Source: Ignavibacteria bacterium (GTDB lineage: Bacteria > Bacteroidota > Ignavibacteria > Ignavibacteriales > Melioribacteraceae). Taken from it: a DNA stretch of 64,000 nucleotides. Of this stretch, positions 1 through 7,523 are shown in pieces (the stretch's first letter is position 1; each line of letters starts with the position of its first letter). Below the pieces are notes generated by a model. The model searched no databases. It was not told the DNA's origin and saw nothing but the letters and a program-made list of their open reading frames with translations. The translations under genes were made by a program, and so were the position numbers. Location of the stretch: positions 1 through 64,000 of the forward strand of contig WPAE01000006.1 of NCBI GenBank assembly GCA_009773205.1. The letters are read 5' to 3'.

Positions 1-54
1 TAGGGACTTTCTAAAAATCCTTTGATTTTATTCTGAAAACGAACAAACCCGATT

Positions 55-97
55 ACTCTGGATCAGAAGAGTTCAGGTTCGACCCCTGACGGGGCAG
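55..97 (+). pseudogene. tRNA-Gln(CUG) 3' fragment (copy 1)
   Basis: The sequence has an anticodon loop CTCTGGA (anticodon CTG), the 3' anticodon strand TCAGA, a perfect T-arm TCAGG-TTCGACC-CCTGA, an acceptor strand CGGGGCA and a discriminator G. The upstream bases form neither the 5' anticodon strand nor a D-arm, so only the 3' half exists. This is what a tyrosine-recombinase integration into a tRNA gene leaves at the distal end of an element. The intact tRNA would be expected upstream of the window. Confidence 0.7.
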
Positions 98-102
98 CAA
101 AA

Positions 103-136
103 AAAGCCCAGAAACGAATTGTTTCGGGGCTTTTTG
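103..136 (+). terminator. Rho-independent terminator after the tRNA-Gln fragment
   Basis: The stem AAAGCCC(A)GAAAC / GTTTCGGGGCTTT has an AATT-type loop and a following T-run. It sits directly behind the tRNA end, as expected for a tRNA terminator. Its left arm is deleted in copy 2. Confidence 0.7.
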
Positions 137-338
137 TTTTTCCCCGTCAAATAAACCCGATGACTTTCCAGAATTTAAAGTAGGGACTGAGTAGGGACTT
201 TTCGATTTCCTATCTTTTATTCTACCGAACATTATTTTGTATGAATAACAAATAAAGAAAGTTATGGATACCGAACCATTAAAAACTTTGTAGTTCTGTC
301 ATTTCAACATAATGTTGGCTTATATAAACTCGGCACTC

Positions 339-431
339 GCCCCGTTTAGTCTTCTTAATTTTTCTGAACATCTTCATCATAACAATATTTATTTTTCTTT
401 ACATATTATTATCAATTATACTAAACGGGGC
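339..431. repeat. 12-bp perfect inverted repeat with AT-rich 69-bp interior
   Basis: GCCCCGTTTAGT at 339-350 and its exact reverse complement at 420-431 flank an AT-rich stretch with no ORF. It could be a very small palindromic element or an RNA stem. The rest of 296-884 has no recognisable gene: it holds GC-rich repeat scraps around 515-545 and 630-720 and AT-rich spacer. Confidence 0.55.
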
Positions 432-884
432 TTTACCTAATCGCCTCATCTTACATTTTCAAAACTTTCATCTGGTCATGATATTATTCATGTTCACCTT
501 ACATAAATTCCATTCGAGGGCGGCTCGCGCTCTCGACACGCCCACTCATTAAATAAGTCGAAATATTTTCTTTCATACATCACCAATTAAATATCGCTCG
601 TTGAGTTTATCCCGTTTTTATAACGAGATGTCGCCGAGTCCGGCACACATGGAATTTGCCTCGGGGGGCTCGCTCCATAAGAAAAAAGATTCTCCAAGAG
701 CCTGTCCTGAACGTAATGAAGGAAGGAGAATAAAAGATGGGGTCATAACCTTGTATTTGTGATCAATCTCATTTCACATGTTTATTTCGTTTTACTGAAA
801 ACAAACGAAAACAAATCATAAACATTGCGCATTGTAAAGCCCTTTAGTTAAACATATTTTTATAGAGGAAAGAATTTTTATGAA

Positions 885-1175
885 ATGAAAAATCACCTGC
901 TAAATATAGATGGGCTTCTTTCAGATCCTGATCTTAAAGTGCTCTATGATCTCGGCTTCATAGATGAAATTGCTGTGCGCAATCACATCATAAATTCTGA
1001 ATTCAAGCAGTTAAGAAAGACACAGTCACAAATTGAATCTATTTTTCTTCTTTCCCAAAAGTACCATCTTGCTTTCAGAACTATTAACTCAATTATCTTC
1101 CGTAGAAGATCGAGAAAATCTCTGCAACTGGAGAAATTATTGCAAGGTTTCAGCAAGCCCGCATCAAGTATATAA
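885..1175 (+). CDS. Hypothetical small protein
   Basis: This 96-residue protein has no family I recognise. The N-terminal 70 residues are helical and polar (LLSDPDLKVLYDLGFIDE...), and the C-terminus is strongly basic (FRRRSRKSLQ). The start is preceded by AGAGGA about 12 bp upstream, and an alternative ATG lies 6 bp earlier in another frame followed by a stop. A second frame opens at 1033 and continues past the stop, so the 3' end could be frameshifted. It lies inside the putative integrated element, before a DUF6266-like gene. It could be an accessory regulator, but nothing shows this directly. Confidence 0.4.
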   Translation: MKNHLLNIDGLLSDPDLKVLYDLGFIDEIAVRNHIINSEFKQLRKTQSQIESIFLLSQKYHLAFRTINSIIFRRRSRKSLQLEKLLQGFSKPASSI

Positions 1176-1326
1176 CAAGTATCTGTTAAGCCATCGGATT
1201 TTCGTCTATCAGCATTAATTATTAACTATGGTCATACTTGGTTACTCGCAGAAATGTACAGTGATTCGAATTATAGCCTTAACTAAAATTGACACCGTAA
1301 TTAATAATATCAAAGGAGTACTTACA

Positions 1327-2010
1327 ATGGCTATACTATCGGGTAATGTAATTGGCAATATGAAAGGAAAACTTGGTAACCTTTCGGCAAGAACAGTCGA
1401 GGGGAGAACTATCATGGCAGCTCGCCCATATAGTTTCAATGCGAGGCAAGACCCGGCTTCTCTCGAAGTCCGTGCAAAGTTTGCAGTTACTGCAAACTTC
1501 TCAAAGAGCGTTATATTTTTATCGACTCTATCTGCAATCTGGAATAAAGTGAAGTCTTCCGGCATTTCCGCTTTCAATGCAATCTTCAAAGCTAACTTTG
1601 CTTTTTCCGCTATTGACAAACCTACCGAGCATAATGTTCTAACTCCGGAAGGATTTCCTCTGCTGATTGCAGTTGTTGCAGTAGCCGCAGACAAGATTAC
1701 CGCAACCATTCCTATTCTGAATGCTGCTTCGGTATTCGGTGCTGATGAAGTCAATTTTTCTGCAAACGCTCTTGTCTGTTACTATGATCCAGCGAATGTG
1801 GAAGATGAGCCGTTCAAGATCATTTCTCTTTCAAAAGAAGTTGCTGCACACAACTTCGCTCAGACATACGATTTAGAAATCGATCTGAATGCAACTCAGA
1901 AAATCATTGCAGCGAAGTATCAGCACAGCATTTTGTACGTGTGTGTCGTAACCAAAACCGCTGATGGAAAGGTCGTTCAGAACTCTTCCACCTTCACTAA
2001 AATCAACTAA
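1327..2010 (+). CDS. DUF6266-like protein
   Basis: This protein of about 227 residues begins MAILSGNVIGNMKGKLGNLS. The N-terminus resembles DUF6266, a Bacteroidota family of unknown function often on mobile DNA: Gly-rich opening, then GRTIMAARP and an R-KFA---F pattern near residues 50-65. The C-terminal half reads as beta-rich. I chose ATG 1327, not the track start 1228, because AAAGGAG lies 11 bp upstream and the extra 33 residues look unlike the family. The high content of Ala and small residues suggests a structural or secreted fold, but no signal peptide is visible. It stands alone between repeat-rich spacers within the bracketed element. Family assignment is from memory of the pattern; function is unknown. 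Confidence 0.65.
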   Translation: MAILSGNVIGNMKGKLGNLSARTVEGRTIMAARPYSFNARQDPASLEVRAKFAVTANFSKSVIFLSTLSAIWNKVKSSGISAFNAIFKANFAFSAIDKPTEHNVLTPEGFPLLIAVVAVAADKITATIPILNAASVFGADEVNFSANALVCYYDPANVEDEPFKIISLSKEVAAHNFAQTYDLEIDLNATQKIIAAKYQHSILYVCVVTKTADGKVVQNSSTFTKIN

Positions 2011-2822
2011 CTTACATCAAGAATGGGTTACCCTACGCGATAACCCATTCGCATCTCTCAAACACCCCACAAACGGACGGCTTGCCCGGCGCACTCTGAC
2101 GGGCTCAGTCACGGGTTTCGAATGTGTCATGCTTTTTGCAATAAAGGTGTGTAATTTTTTCTTACCCGCCTTGACTCGACTTCAATTCGAGGCAGGACGC
2201 CACAACAAAAAATAATCGTTCCACTGCTTATTATTCGTTCCTCTCATTGACTTCGCCTTACTCACAAAAAGCAAAACGTTTCACTATTTCTTGTCTCGGC
2301 TAAAAAAATTATCTCAACTTTGCCAAAAATCCCGCCATGAACAAAACTCGCGCCTTCGCCTCACTCTACTGAATTCTACTTTCAGTTCGGTCAATAATTT
2401 TTCACCAAGTACGTTCAAAAATATCTCCCTCATAAAAGAATGAAGCAAATTATTCGTCTCGCTTTGCGGGACTCATAAATTGCTTTTACCATCTTTCCGA
2501 ATTGTATGCTTCACTTCCTGCCTCGACGGCAAGACGGGCGTTCAGCCAATCAAAGCATCATTTTGCCCGCCGATAAACAAGCTTAGTGTTATTCGAATCT
2601 TGTCAGTTGGTCAGGGCAAGGGTGTTTGAAACTCACCCGCTAATTATTTTGAAAATGTTTTGGTAAATCGGATTTCGTCCTTGCCTTGAATTACCCGCCT
2701 AGACTCGACGTCTAGGCGAGGCTGGTCATCTTTTCTCACACAATCATAGTAACAAACCATTTTTTTGCAAAACATCATCTAAGCGGGGAAAATATGTTTT
2801 TCAACAGCATAAAAGGTGTGTC
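2011..2822. other. Gene-free, repeat-rich spacer
   Basis: I see no convincing gene in these 812 bp. ORF 1964-2215 is an overlap of the previous gene and repeats. The stretch is packed with GC-rich palindromic scraps related by CCTCGAC / GACGG / GGCGGG words (about 2060-2110, 2164-2203, 2514-2540 and 2693-2729). This fits repeated insertion of short palindromic elements. Confidence 0.6.
2696..2718. repeat. Perfect 9-bp hairpin of the GC-rich palindromic family
   Basis: Arms CGCCTAGAC and GTCTAGGCG flank the 5-base loop TCGAC. It is the clearest single palindrome in the 2011-2822 spacer and has no T-run, so it is not a standard terminator. Confidence 0.6.
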
Positions 2823-3011
2823 GTGGCATCGGTTATTGTTAACTATTCTAAAAGGCATAAGGGTTTTCTTATTCGGCTAATTCAGTCAAAAGAAAAATTC
2901 TTTGTAAATGTATTTACAGGCAAAGGCGCTTTGCGCTCGTTGAGTTTTTCCTCACTCACCGCTGCTCAAAATTTCTTAAACAGTTTTATTAAATCAATCA
3001 ACAAATTCTAA
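2823..3011 (+). CDS. Hypothetical 62-residue protein
   Basis: This small basic protein starts at GTG (MASVIVNYSKRHKGFLIRLI) with a weak AAAGG upstream. A run of Ser/Leu residues near position 40 is followed by a short helix, AAQNFLNSFIKSI. I do not recognise the family. It lies 13 bp upstream of the ArdC-like relic, so the two may once have formed one unit. The coding pattern (low GC, A/T third positions) matches its neighbours. A chance ORF is the main alternative. Confidence 0.4.
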   Translation: MASVIVNYSKRHKGFLIRLIQSKEKFFVNVFTGKGALRSLSFSSLTAAQNFLNSFIKSINKF

Positions 3012-3024
3012 AGTAGTTATAGCC

Positions 3025-3500
3025 ATGTTATCAAAAGAACAAACCTGTCGTGAGCGAAGTCGAAGGAAACAGCAAATGAAACAAGACAAAAAAGAAAAGA
3101 TCATTCGTATTCGGAAAACACTTTCAGAAATGTCTGAAGAACACCGCCAAGCAGTAGCTGACAAATTCGGCATCGTTACAGTCGAAGGGCATTTATTAAC
3201 ACCTAATAATCAATGCTTTTTAGTTGCTCAACTCGCCTCGCTTGACGCAAGTCGAAGCGGGTCAGAAATCAATTTTACAGTAGTAGGTGGGTTTCAACAC
3301 CTGCCTCGACTTGCGTCGGGCAAGGCGGGATGGAAAAAACCGGTAGGATTGTTCGCAAAGGCGAACACGGTTTCTTGATCTTGGTCCCTTCAAAGACTCA
3401 AAAGGAAGAAAATTCAGAAACATTCATCGATGATGAAACCAAATTTTATTCTGCTACTGTGTTTAATATTTCGCAAACTGAAGTAATTAACAAGCAAAAT
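3025..3500 (+). pseudogene. ArdC-like antirestriction N-terminal domain, broken by palindromic insertions
   Basis: The frame from 3025 encodes a helical N-terminus and FTVVGGFQH; after a frameshift, the frame opening at 3330 continues TGRIVRKGEHGFLILVP and VFNISQTE. Together these rebuild the ArdC N-terminal pattern GGFQ-W---GR-V-KGE-G ... VF-ISQTE, known from plasmid antirestriction proteins that bind ssDNA. Three GC-rich insertions sit in it. One near 3044-3067 (CRERSRR) and one near 3232-3267 (LASLDASRSGSE) leave the frame open. One near 3301-3329 shifts it: the downstream frame differs by 2 mod 3. The C-terminal part is missing, and an ATPase gene follows. It is a relic, not a working gene. 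Confidence 0.6.
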
Positions 3501-3671
3501 GAAGCGGCATATGCAGCTTCTCTAAATCGCTTACAAAAGTTCCATCTTTACCCTGTAATCATCTTAATCGAATTTTGTTTGACAAATTGCAGCAAAGAAC
3601 ATATTTTGCCTCCAGAATTGTTCATTACTATTGAACAATATCGTTCATTTCTAATGACTAAGGATGTCAAA

Positions 3672-4889
3672 ATGATACTTAAAGAAACATTGCAAGAGAT
3701 AGTGAATTTCCAGAAACGCGATTTATCAGACTCTAATAAAACTATTCCAAGAAGATTGCTGGATCAAATAACACTTGCAACCAATCACGCATTAATAATC
3801 TCCGGCATAAGAAGGTGTGGAAAAAGTACACTCCTTAAACAAATTATGAATGATATTAATGAATATCACTACTTCAATTTTGAGGATATCCGTGCGACTA
3901 ATTTCGAAGTGAATGACTTTAATAAGCTCAATGAAGTATTCACAGAGAATAACAAAAAATGTTCTAACTATTTTTTTGATGAGATACAAAATGTTGAGCA
4001 TTGGGAAAGATTTGTTCGTTCATTATTAGATCAAAAAAAGCAAATCTGCATAACTGGGTCAAATGCTTCTTTGCTTAGTAAAGAACTTGGTACAAAACTT
4101 ACCGGGAGACATGTACGATATGAGTTATTTCCATTCTCATATAAAGAGATGCTTCTATTTACAAATAAAAAAGCGGGTGTTGAATCATTCAAGGAATATT
4201 TTACTTTCGGCGGATTGCCTGAATATCTCAAACAAAAGAATACAAGAATCCTCCAAGAATTGTTCAATGATATTATAACTCGTGACATTATAGTTCGTCA
4301 TGGAATAAGAAATGCTAAAACTGTCAAAGAACTTGCTCTCTATCTGCTTTCAAATGTTGGTAAAGAATATTCGTATACTAATCTTAAAAAGGATTTTCAA
4401 CTTGGTTCAGTAAATACCGTAATATCATTTGTTTCATATTTCGAAGACAGCTATTTATTATTCGGTGTTCCTAAGTTTGAATATTCTTACAGAAAACAAT
4501 TAGTCAACCCTAAAAAGATTTATGCGATCGATAATGGTTTAATAAATTGTAATACTGTTTCATTTAGTAAAGATGATGGAAGGTTACTCGAAAACGCTGT
4601 ATTTGTTGAACTGAAAAGACAAGGGAAGAATCTATTCTACTTTCGAAGCAAAAACGAATGTGATTTTGTAATAGAAGAAAAAAGAAAAATTACTGGAGCA
4701 TATCAAGTATGTTATCAATTGACTGAAGATAATAAAACGAGAGAGATAAACGGATTGATGGAGGTCTTAAATGAAAGCAAACTTGATGAAGGTTGTATTC
4801 TTACATTTAATCAAGAAGATAAATTTGAAATAGAGGGAAGAACAATAAAAGTAATTCCAGTTTGGAAATGGATGAATGATTTTGAATAA
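3672..4889 (+). CDS. AAA-family ATPase with DUF4143 domain
   Basis: This protein of about 405 residues has a Walker A motif in GIRRCGKSTLLKQ (~residue 48), a Walker B-like YFFDEIQN, sensor-like ITGSNASLL and the family's FPFSYKEML, then a winged-helix/DUF4143 half ending in a nuclease-like core (ENAVFVELKRQG, FYFRSKNECDFVI). AAA_14/DUF4143 proteins are common on mobile elements; their job is mostly unknown. The track start at 3330 fuses it to the ArdC relic. I prefer ATG 3672 because AAGGAT lies 7 bp upstream and the ATPase homology begins there; ATG 3654 is possible. The gene looks intact and uses AT-rich codons, fitting recent cargo of the bracketed element. Confidence 0.8.
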   Translation: MILKETLQEIVNFQKRDLSDSNKTIPRRLLDQITLATNHALIISGIRRCGKSTLLKQIMNDINEYHYFNFEDIRATNFEVNDFNKLNEVFTENNKKCSNYFFDEIQNVEHWERFVRSLLDQKKQICITGSNASLLSKELGTKLTGRHVRYELFPFSYKEMLLFTNKKAGVESFKEYFTFGGLPEYLKQKNTRILQELFNDIITRDIIVRHGIRNAKTVKELALYLLSNVGKEYSYTNLKKDFQLGSVNTVISFVSYFEDSYLLFGVPKFEYSYRKQLVNPKKIYAIDNGLINCNTVSFSKDDGRLLENAVFVELKRQGKNLFYFRSKNECDFVIEEKRKITGAYQVCYQLTEDNKTREINGLMEVLNESKLDEGCILTFNQEDKFEIEGRTIKVIPVWKWMNDFE

Positions 4890-5039
4890 TACACTCCAAG
4901 CGTATTCGCCGGTTGCGAATTGTTGGGGAACCTTTTTGTTAGCATTGCAATATTTCACCCTGCGGTTTAGCAAATTTATTTTCTCTTTCTAAGCTAATTT
5001 GTAAATTGAGTTAGAAGAAATTTATACTTACTAATTTAT

Positions 5040-5101
5040 ATCGCAAAAAATTTTGCGATTAACAAAAAATACTGTAAGAATGTGTAGGTAGTACCTACCT
5101 A
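5040..5101. repeat. Two perfect palindromes beside the second att-like copy
   Basis: ATCGCAAAAAATTTTGCGAT (5040-5059, 9-bp arms) and TAGGTAGTACCTACCTA (5085-5101, 7-bp arms) lie 25 bp apart in a gene-free stretch, 40 bp before the tRNA-Gln fragment. Perfect dyads beside an attachment site suggest protein-binding sites (regulator, excisionase or integrase). The function is inferred, not shown. Confidence 0.5.
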
Positions 5102-5140
5102 AAAGTTTTGTTTATAGCTTGTATTCAACGATTCGTTATG

Positions 5141-5348
5141 ACTCTGGATCAGAAGAGTTCAGGTTCGACACCTGACGGGGCTTTTTTTGTTTTTCCCCGT
5201 CAAATAAACCCGATGACTTTCCAGAATTTAAAATAGGGAGTGAGTAGGGACTTTTCGATTTCCTATCTTTTATTCTACCGAACATTATTTTGTATGAATA
5301 ACAAATAAAGAAAGTTATGGATGCCGAACCATTAAAAACTTTGTAGTT
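5141..5348 (+). repeat. Long direct repeat, att-like, copy 2 (contains tRNA-Gln 3' fragment)
   Basis: This matches copy 1 from ACTCTGGATC through CTTTGTAGTT with a few substitutions (for example a C to A in the T-loop, GACCC to GACAC) and a deletion of about 33 bp that removes the left arm of the tRNA terminator. The tRNA part runs about 5141-5182 and again lacks a 5' half. If the element is a tandem integration at tRNA-Gln, this is the distal attachment site. ORF 5136-5402 on the minus strand is a chance reading of it. The next stretch, 5349-5656, has only AT-rich spacer with a GC-rich scrap near 5513-5540. Confidence 0.8.
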
Positions 5349-5656
5349 ATTCACTGAACAAATTATTGCTTCCAAACTGCTTAGAACTTTTTTCATTTCC
5401 AATCACTACTAACCGACTAATTGTTTTCAAAAACAATAAATCGCTTGTTATTACTATCGTTTATTCGTTTTAACAGATAGATGAGGTGCTTAATCAAATC
5501 AAAAAAATGGAACTTGCCTGCGGCTGGCAGGCGCAGATTTTTTATGACCCCGAGCATTCGGGGTGATTTTCGCTGATAATCAAATCTTAACAAATCATAA
5601 TAATCAGTGTCCGTTAGCTAACGGATCAGTTCTATCTTTTAGTCGGTTAGTAGTGA

Positions 5657-5848
5657 AAAACAATATTTTTTGAAGAGTTTAAAACCGATAATAAAAAAGA
5701 ATCTCAATGGAAAGCATTCTTAAATAAAAGTAAAATTCTCTCTGATAAATCCTTTCTGGATATAGTAAATAATATCGAAAAATTCATAGAACCAATTTCC
5801 TCTAAAAAGAAATTAAGATGGAATCCACAGAAGCTTATTTGGGAATAA
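5657..5848 (+). pseudogene. C-terminal relic of an AbiEii/AbiGii-type nucleotidyltransferase toxin
   Basis: One open frame ends with about 60 residues: KKESQWKAFLNKSKI, FLDIVNNIEKFIEPI and RWNPQKLIWE before TAA. This W--F ... I--FI-PI ... WNP---W pattern resembles the end of AbiEii-family toxins (NTP-transferase toxins of type IV toxin-antitoxin/abortive-infection systems). A stop closes the frame just upstream and no start exists, so it is a truncated remnant. It is too short for the ORF track. The assignment rests on a short tail only. Confidence 0.55.
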
Positions 5849-5983
5849 GTTTGTAGTGAACGGTTACTAACCGTTCCGATCTTGCAATTGAAATAAGAAG
5901 TGCTGGTAAGATAATCTTACACATACTTGACTGATAACCTAACATTGTTTATTTTTGCAACAGCCAATAGAAAGGTATAAATA

Positions 5984-6775
5984 ATGTCTAATATCAATAA
6001 AATAATCGGTCAAAAAATTAGTCGGCTTAGAGCAGCTAAAGACTTAAGCCAGCAAAAGCTTGCTGATTATCTCGGTGTCTCTCGCCCAACAGTCACTCAA
6101 ATCGAAAAAGGTGAACGATATTTAACACCGGAAGAAATTCTAAAACTTTCGGAATTCTTCAATGTTTCTCCGAACGAATTAATAAATCCAAAACTGAAAA
6201 GCGAGGTGATACTTCACGAAGATGAATTGGAATCTCATACTGAAGAATCAATTCGAATTTCTGTCCCACAAAAAAATCTGAAGAAATTCAAAGAAGTTCT
6301 TCTTTACATTCTCAACAAAGTAGGTGCTAAACCAAATATTGGTGAAACAGTTCTCTATAAACTTCTTTTTTATATGGATTTTGATTATTACGAAAGATAT
6401 GAGGAGCAGTTAATCGGTGCCACGTATATTAAAAACCATTTCGGACCTACTCCCAAAGAGTTTGTTAAGATAGTTGAGAAGATGGAAAACGATGGAGAAC
6501 TTATTCGAGTTAAAGACAAATATTTCAGCCATCCGCAGACAAAATATCTTCCCCTGCGTGAACCTGATCTTTCAATTGTTACCGGAAGGGAAATGGAATT
6601 GATTGATGAAGTTATTCATAAACTATCTGATATGAATTCAAATCAGATTAGTGATTATTCGCATCACGATGTACCCTGGCTTACGACTGATGAGGGGAAA
6701 GTAATTCCTTACGAATCAGTATTTTACCGTACACTGCCATATTCAGTAAGGAATTATTCCAACCAGCCGGAGTAA
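5984..6775 (+). CDS. Panacea-domain (DUF4065) antitoxin with XRE helix-turn-helix
   Basis: Residues ~5-65 form an XRE/Cro HTH (LSQQKLADYLGVSRPTVTQIEKG). After a linker, residues ~95-240 match the Panacea/DUF4065 (SocA-like) domain: TVLYKLLFYMDFDYYERY, GATYIKNHFGPTPKEF and, near the end, SDYSHHDVPWL. In PanAT systems the Panacea domain neutralises a range of toxins, and an N-terminal HTH probably autoregulates the operon. The gene starts at ATG and is followed 7 bp later by a small RelE-like gene, the usual antitoxin-toxin layout. It is intact, unlike the relics around it. The family is well supported; the partner's activity is inferred. Confidence 0.85.
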   Translation: MSNINKIIGQKISRLRAAKDLSQQKLADYLGVSRPTVTQIEKGERYLTPEEILKLSEFFNVSPNELINPKLKSEVILHEDELESHTEESIRISVPQKNLKKFKEVLLYILNKVGAKPNIGETVLYKLLFYMDFDYYERYEEQLIGATYIKNHFGPTPKEFVKIVEKMENDGELIRVKDKYFSHPQTKYLPLREPDLSIVTGREMELIDEVIHKLSDMNSNQISDYSHHDVPWLTTDEGKVIPYESVFYRTLPYSVRNYSNQPE

Positions 6776-6782
6776 AGCACGA

Positions 6783-7154
6783 TTGAGCAAACTATTCAAA
6801 GATATTATCTACCTGCCTGAATTTGAGAAAGACAAAAAGAAGTTATTAAAACGATTTCGGACACTTGATGAGGACTTAGAAACCTTCATCAATATTCAGT
6901 TAAGACTATTTCACAAACTTGGAATAGACAATAATGCTGTTGAACATATAAGTGATTTGGGAATCACTGAACCCAAGATTTACAAGGTAAAAAAATTTGC
7001 TTGTAAGTCTCTTAAAGGAAAGGGTGTCCTATCCGGTATAAGAATAATTTACTCATATTCTCTTGATCACGACAAAATCGAATTCGTAGAAATCTATTAC
7101 AAAGGGGATAAACAAAACGAAGACCGTGAAAGGATTAACAAATTGTATAAATGA
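6783..7154 (+). CDS. Putative toxin of the Panacea module, RelE/ParE-like
   Basis: This 123-residue basic protein starts at TTG, 7 bp after the antitoxin stop. The layout is helical N-terminus (EFEKDKKKLLKRFRTLDEDLETF), then IYKVKKFACKSLKGKG, then the strand pattern GIRIIYSYSLDHDKIEFVEIYYKGD. That resembles the RelE/HigB fold, in which a basic core strand precedes a terminal strand with aromatic and acidic residues. Toxins of this superfamily mostly cleave mRNA on the ribosome or act on gyrase; which applies here cannot be told. Its TGA stop lies inside the left arm of the 135-bp inverted-repeat element, so the native C-terminus may have been altered by that insertion. Confidence 0.65.
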   Translation: MSKLFKDIIYLPEFEKDKKKLLKRFRTLDEDLETFINIQLRLFHKLGIDNNAVEHISDLGITEPKIYKVKKFACKSLKGKGVLSGIRIIYSYSLDHDKIEFVEIYYKGDKQNEDRERINKLYK

Positions 7155-7285
7155 GCCGAATCTAACCCGCCTGCCTCTTTAGACCAAACATGGTGGTCAG
7201 GAAAGGTTAGTTTGACAATTTCTGGTTACGATTTCCTGCCCGCCAAGATTAGACTGATGAGGCAGGCGGGTTAGATTCGGCTCAT
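7151..7285. repeat. 135-bp MITE-like element with 27-bp perfect terminal inverted repeats
   Basis: The left arm starts ATGAGCCGAATCTAACCCGC at 7151-7177, and its exact reverse complement fills 7259-7285. The 81-bp interior has no ORF. Single arms of the same sequence occur at 31793-31817 and 52603-52629, so this is a dispersed family. It lies between the toxin gene (whose stop it supplies) and a transposase relic. No transposase for it is visible here. Confidence 0.85.
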
Positions 7286-7289
7286 AAAT

Positions 7290-7523
7290 GAACAATTAAA
7301 ACTGGTTAATGATTTTTTGTGGCAGTTAGGTGTATTTGCATATAACTTATCGGTTATGCTCAGATACAAGATAAAGAAATACCGGAAAGAAGAACGCAAT
7401 ACATTTAGAGATTGGTTTATTGAACTGTTGGAAAAAATTCTTATAGGCGGCAGACAAATAAAAATATACGAAAGCTATTACTATCTAAATGATTGTGAGT
7501 ATCTTGCTTATCTGGCTGAGTGA
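7290..7523 (+). pseudogene. C-terminal relic of an IS1380-like DDE transposase
   Basis: The open frame reads EQLKLVNDFLWQLGVFAYNL, then VMLRYKIKKYRKEERNTFRDWF and GGRQIKIYESYYYL. The WQLGVFAYNLS block followed by a T--R-WF segment resembles the C-terminus of IS1380-family transposases. It begins immediately after the right arm of the 135-bp element with no start codon, and the catalytic domains are absent. The track's TTG start at 7317 is an artefact. Family call moderate; relic status clear. Confidence 0.55.

Larger units (their letters stand above)
55..295 (+). repeat. Long direct repeat, att-like, copy 1
   Basis: The tRNA-Gln fragment and about 200 bp of its 3' flank recur near-identically at 5141-5348. 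Copy 2 lacks about 33 bp lying between two GGGGC words, which looks like a slippage deletion. The repeat includes two GTAGGGACT 9-mers 11 bp apart (180-188 and 191-199), which could be integrase arm sites. The two copies bracket about 5.1 kb of accessory genes. Alternative: a segmental duplication unrelated to integration. Confidence 0.8.

Noticed and set aside
1242-1754. Minus-strand ORF of 170 aa
   Set aside because: Shadow of the DUF6266-like gene on the other strand, with no ribosome-binding site or recognisable family.
1-5348. Prophage
   Set aside because: No capsid, terminase, portal, tail or lysis gene is visible; only att-like repeats and cargo.
5136-5402. Minus-strand ORF of 88 aa
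   Set aside because: It is the reverse reading of the tRNA-Gln fragment and att-like repeat.
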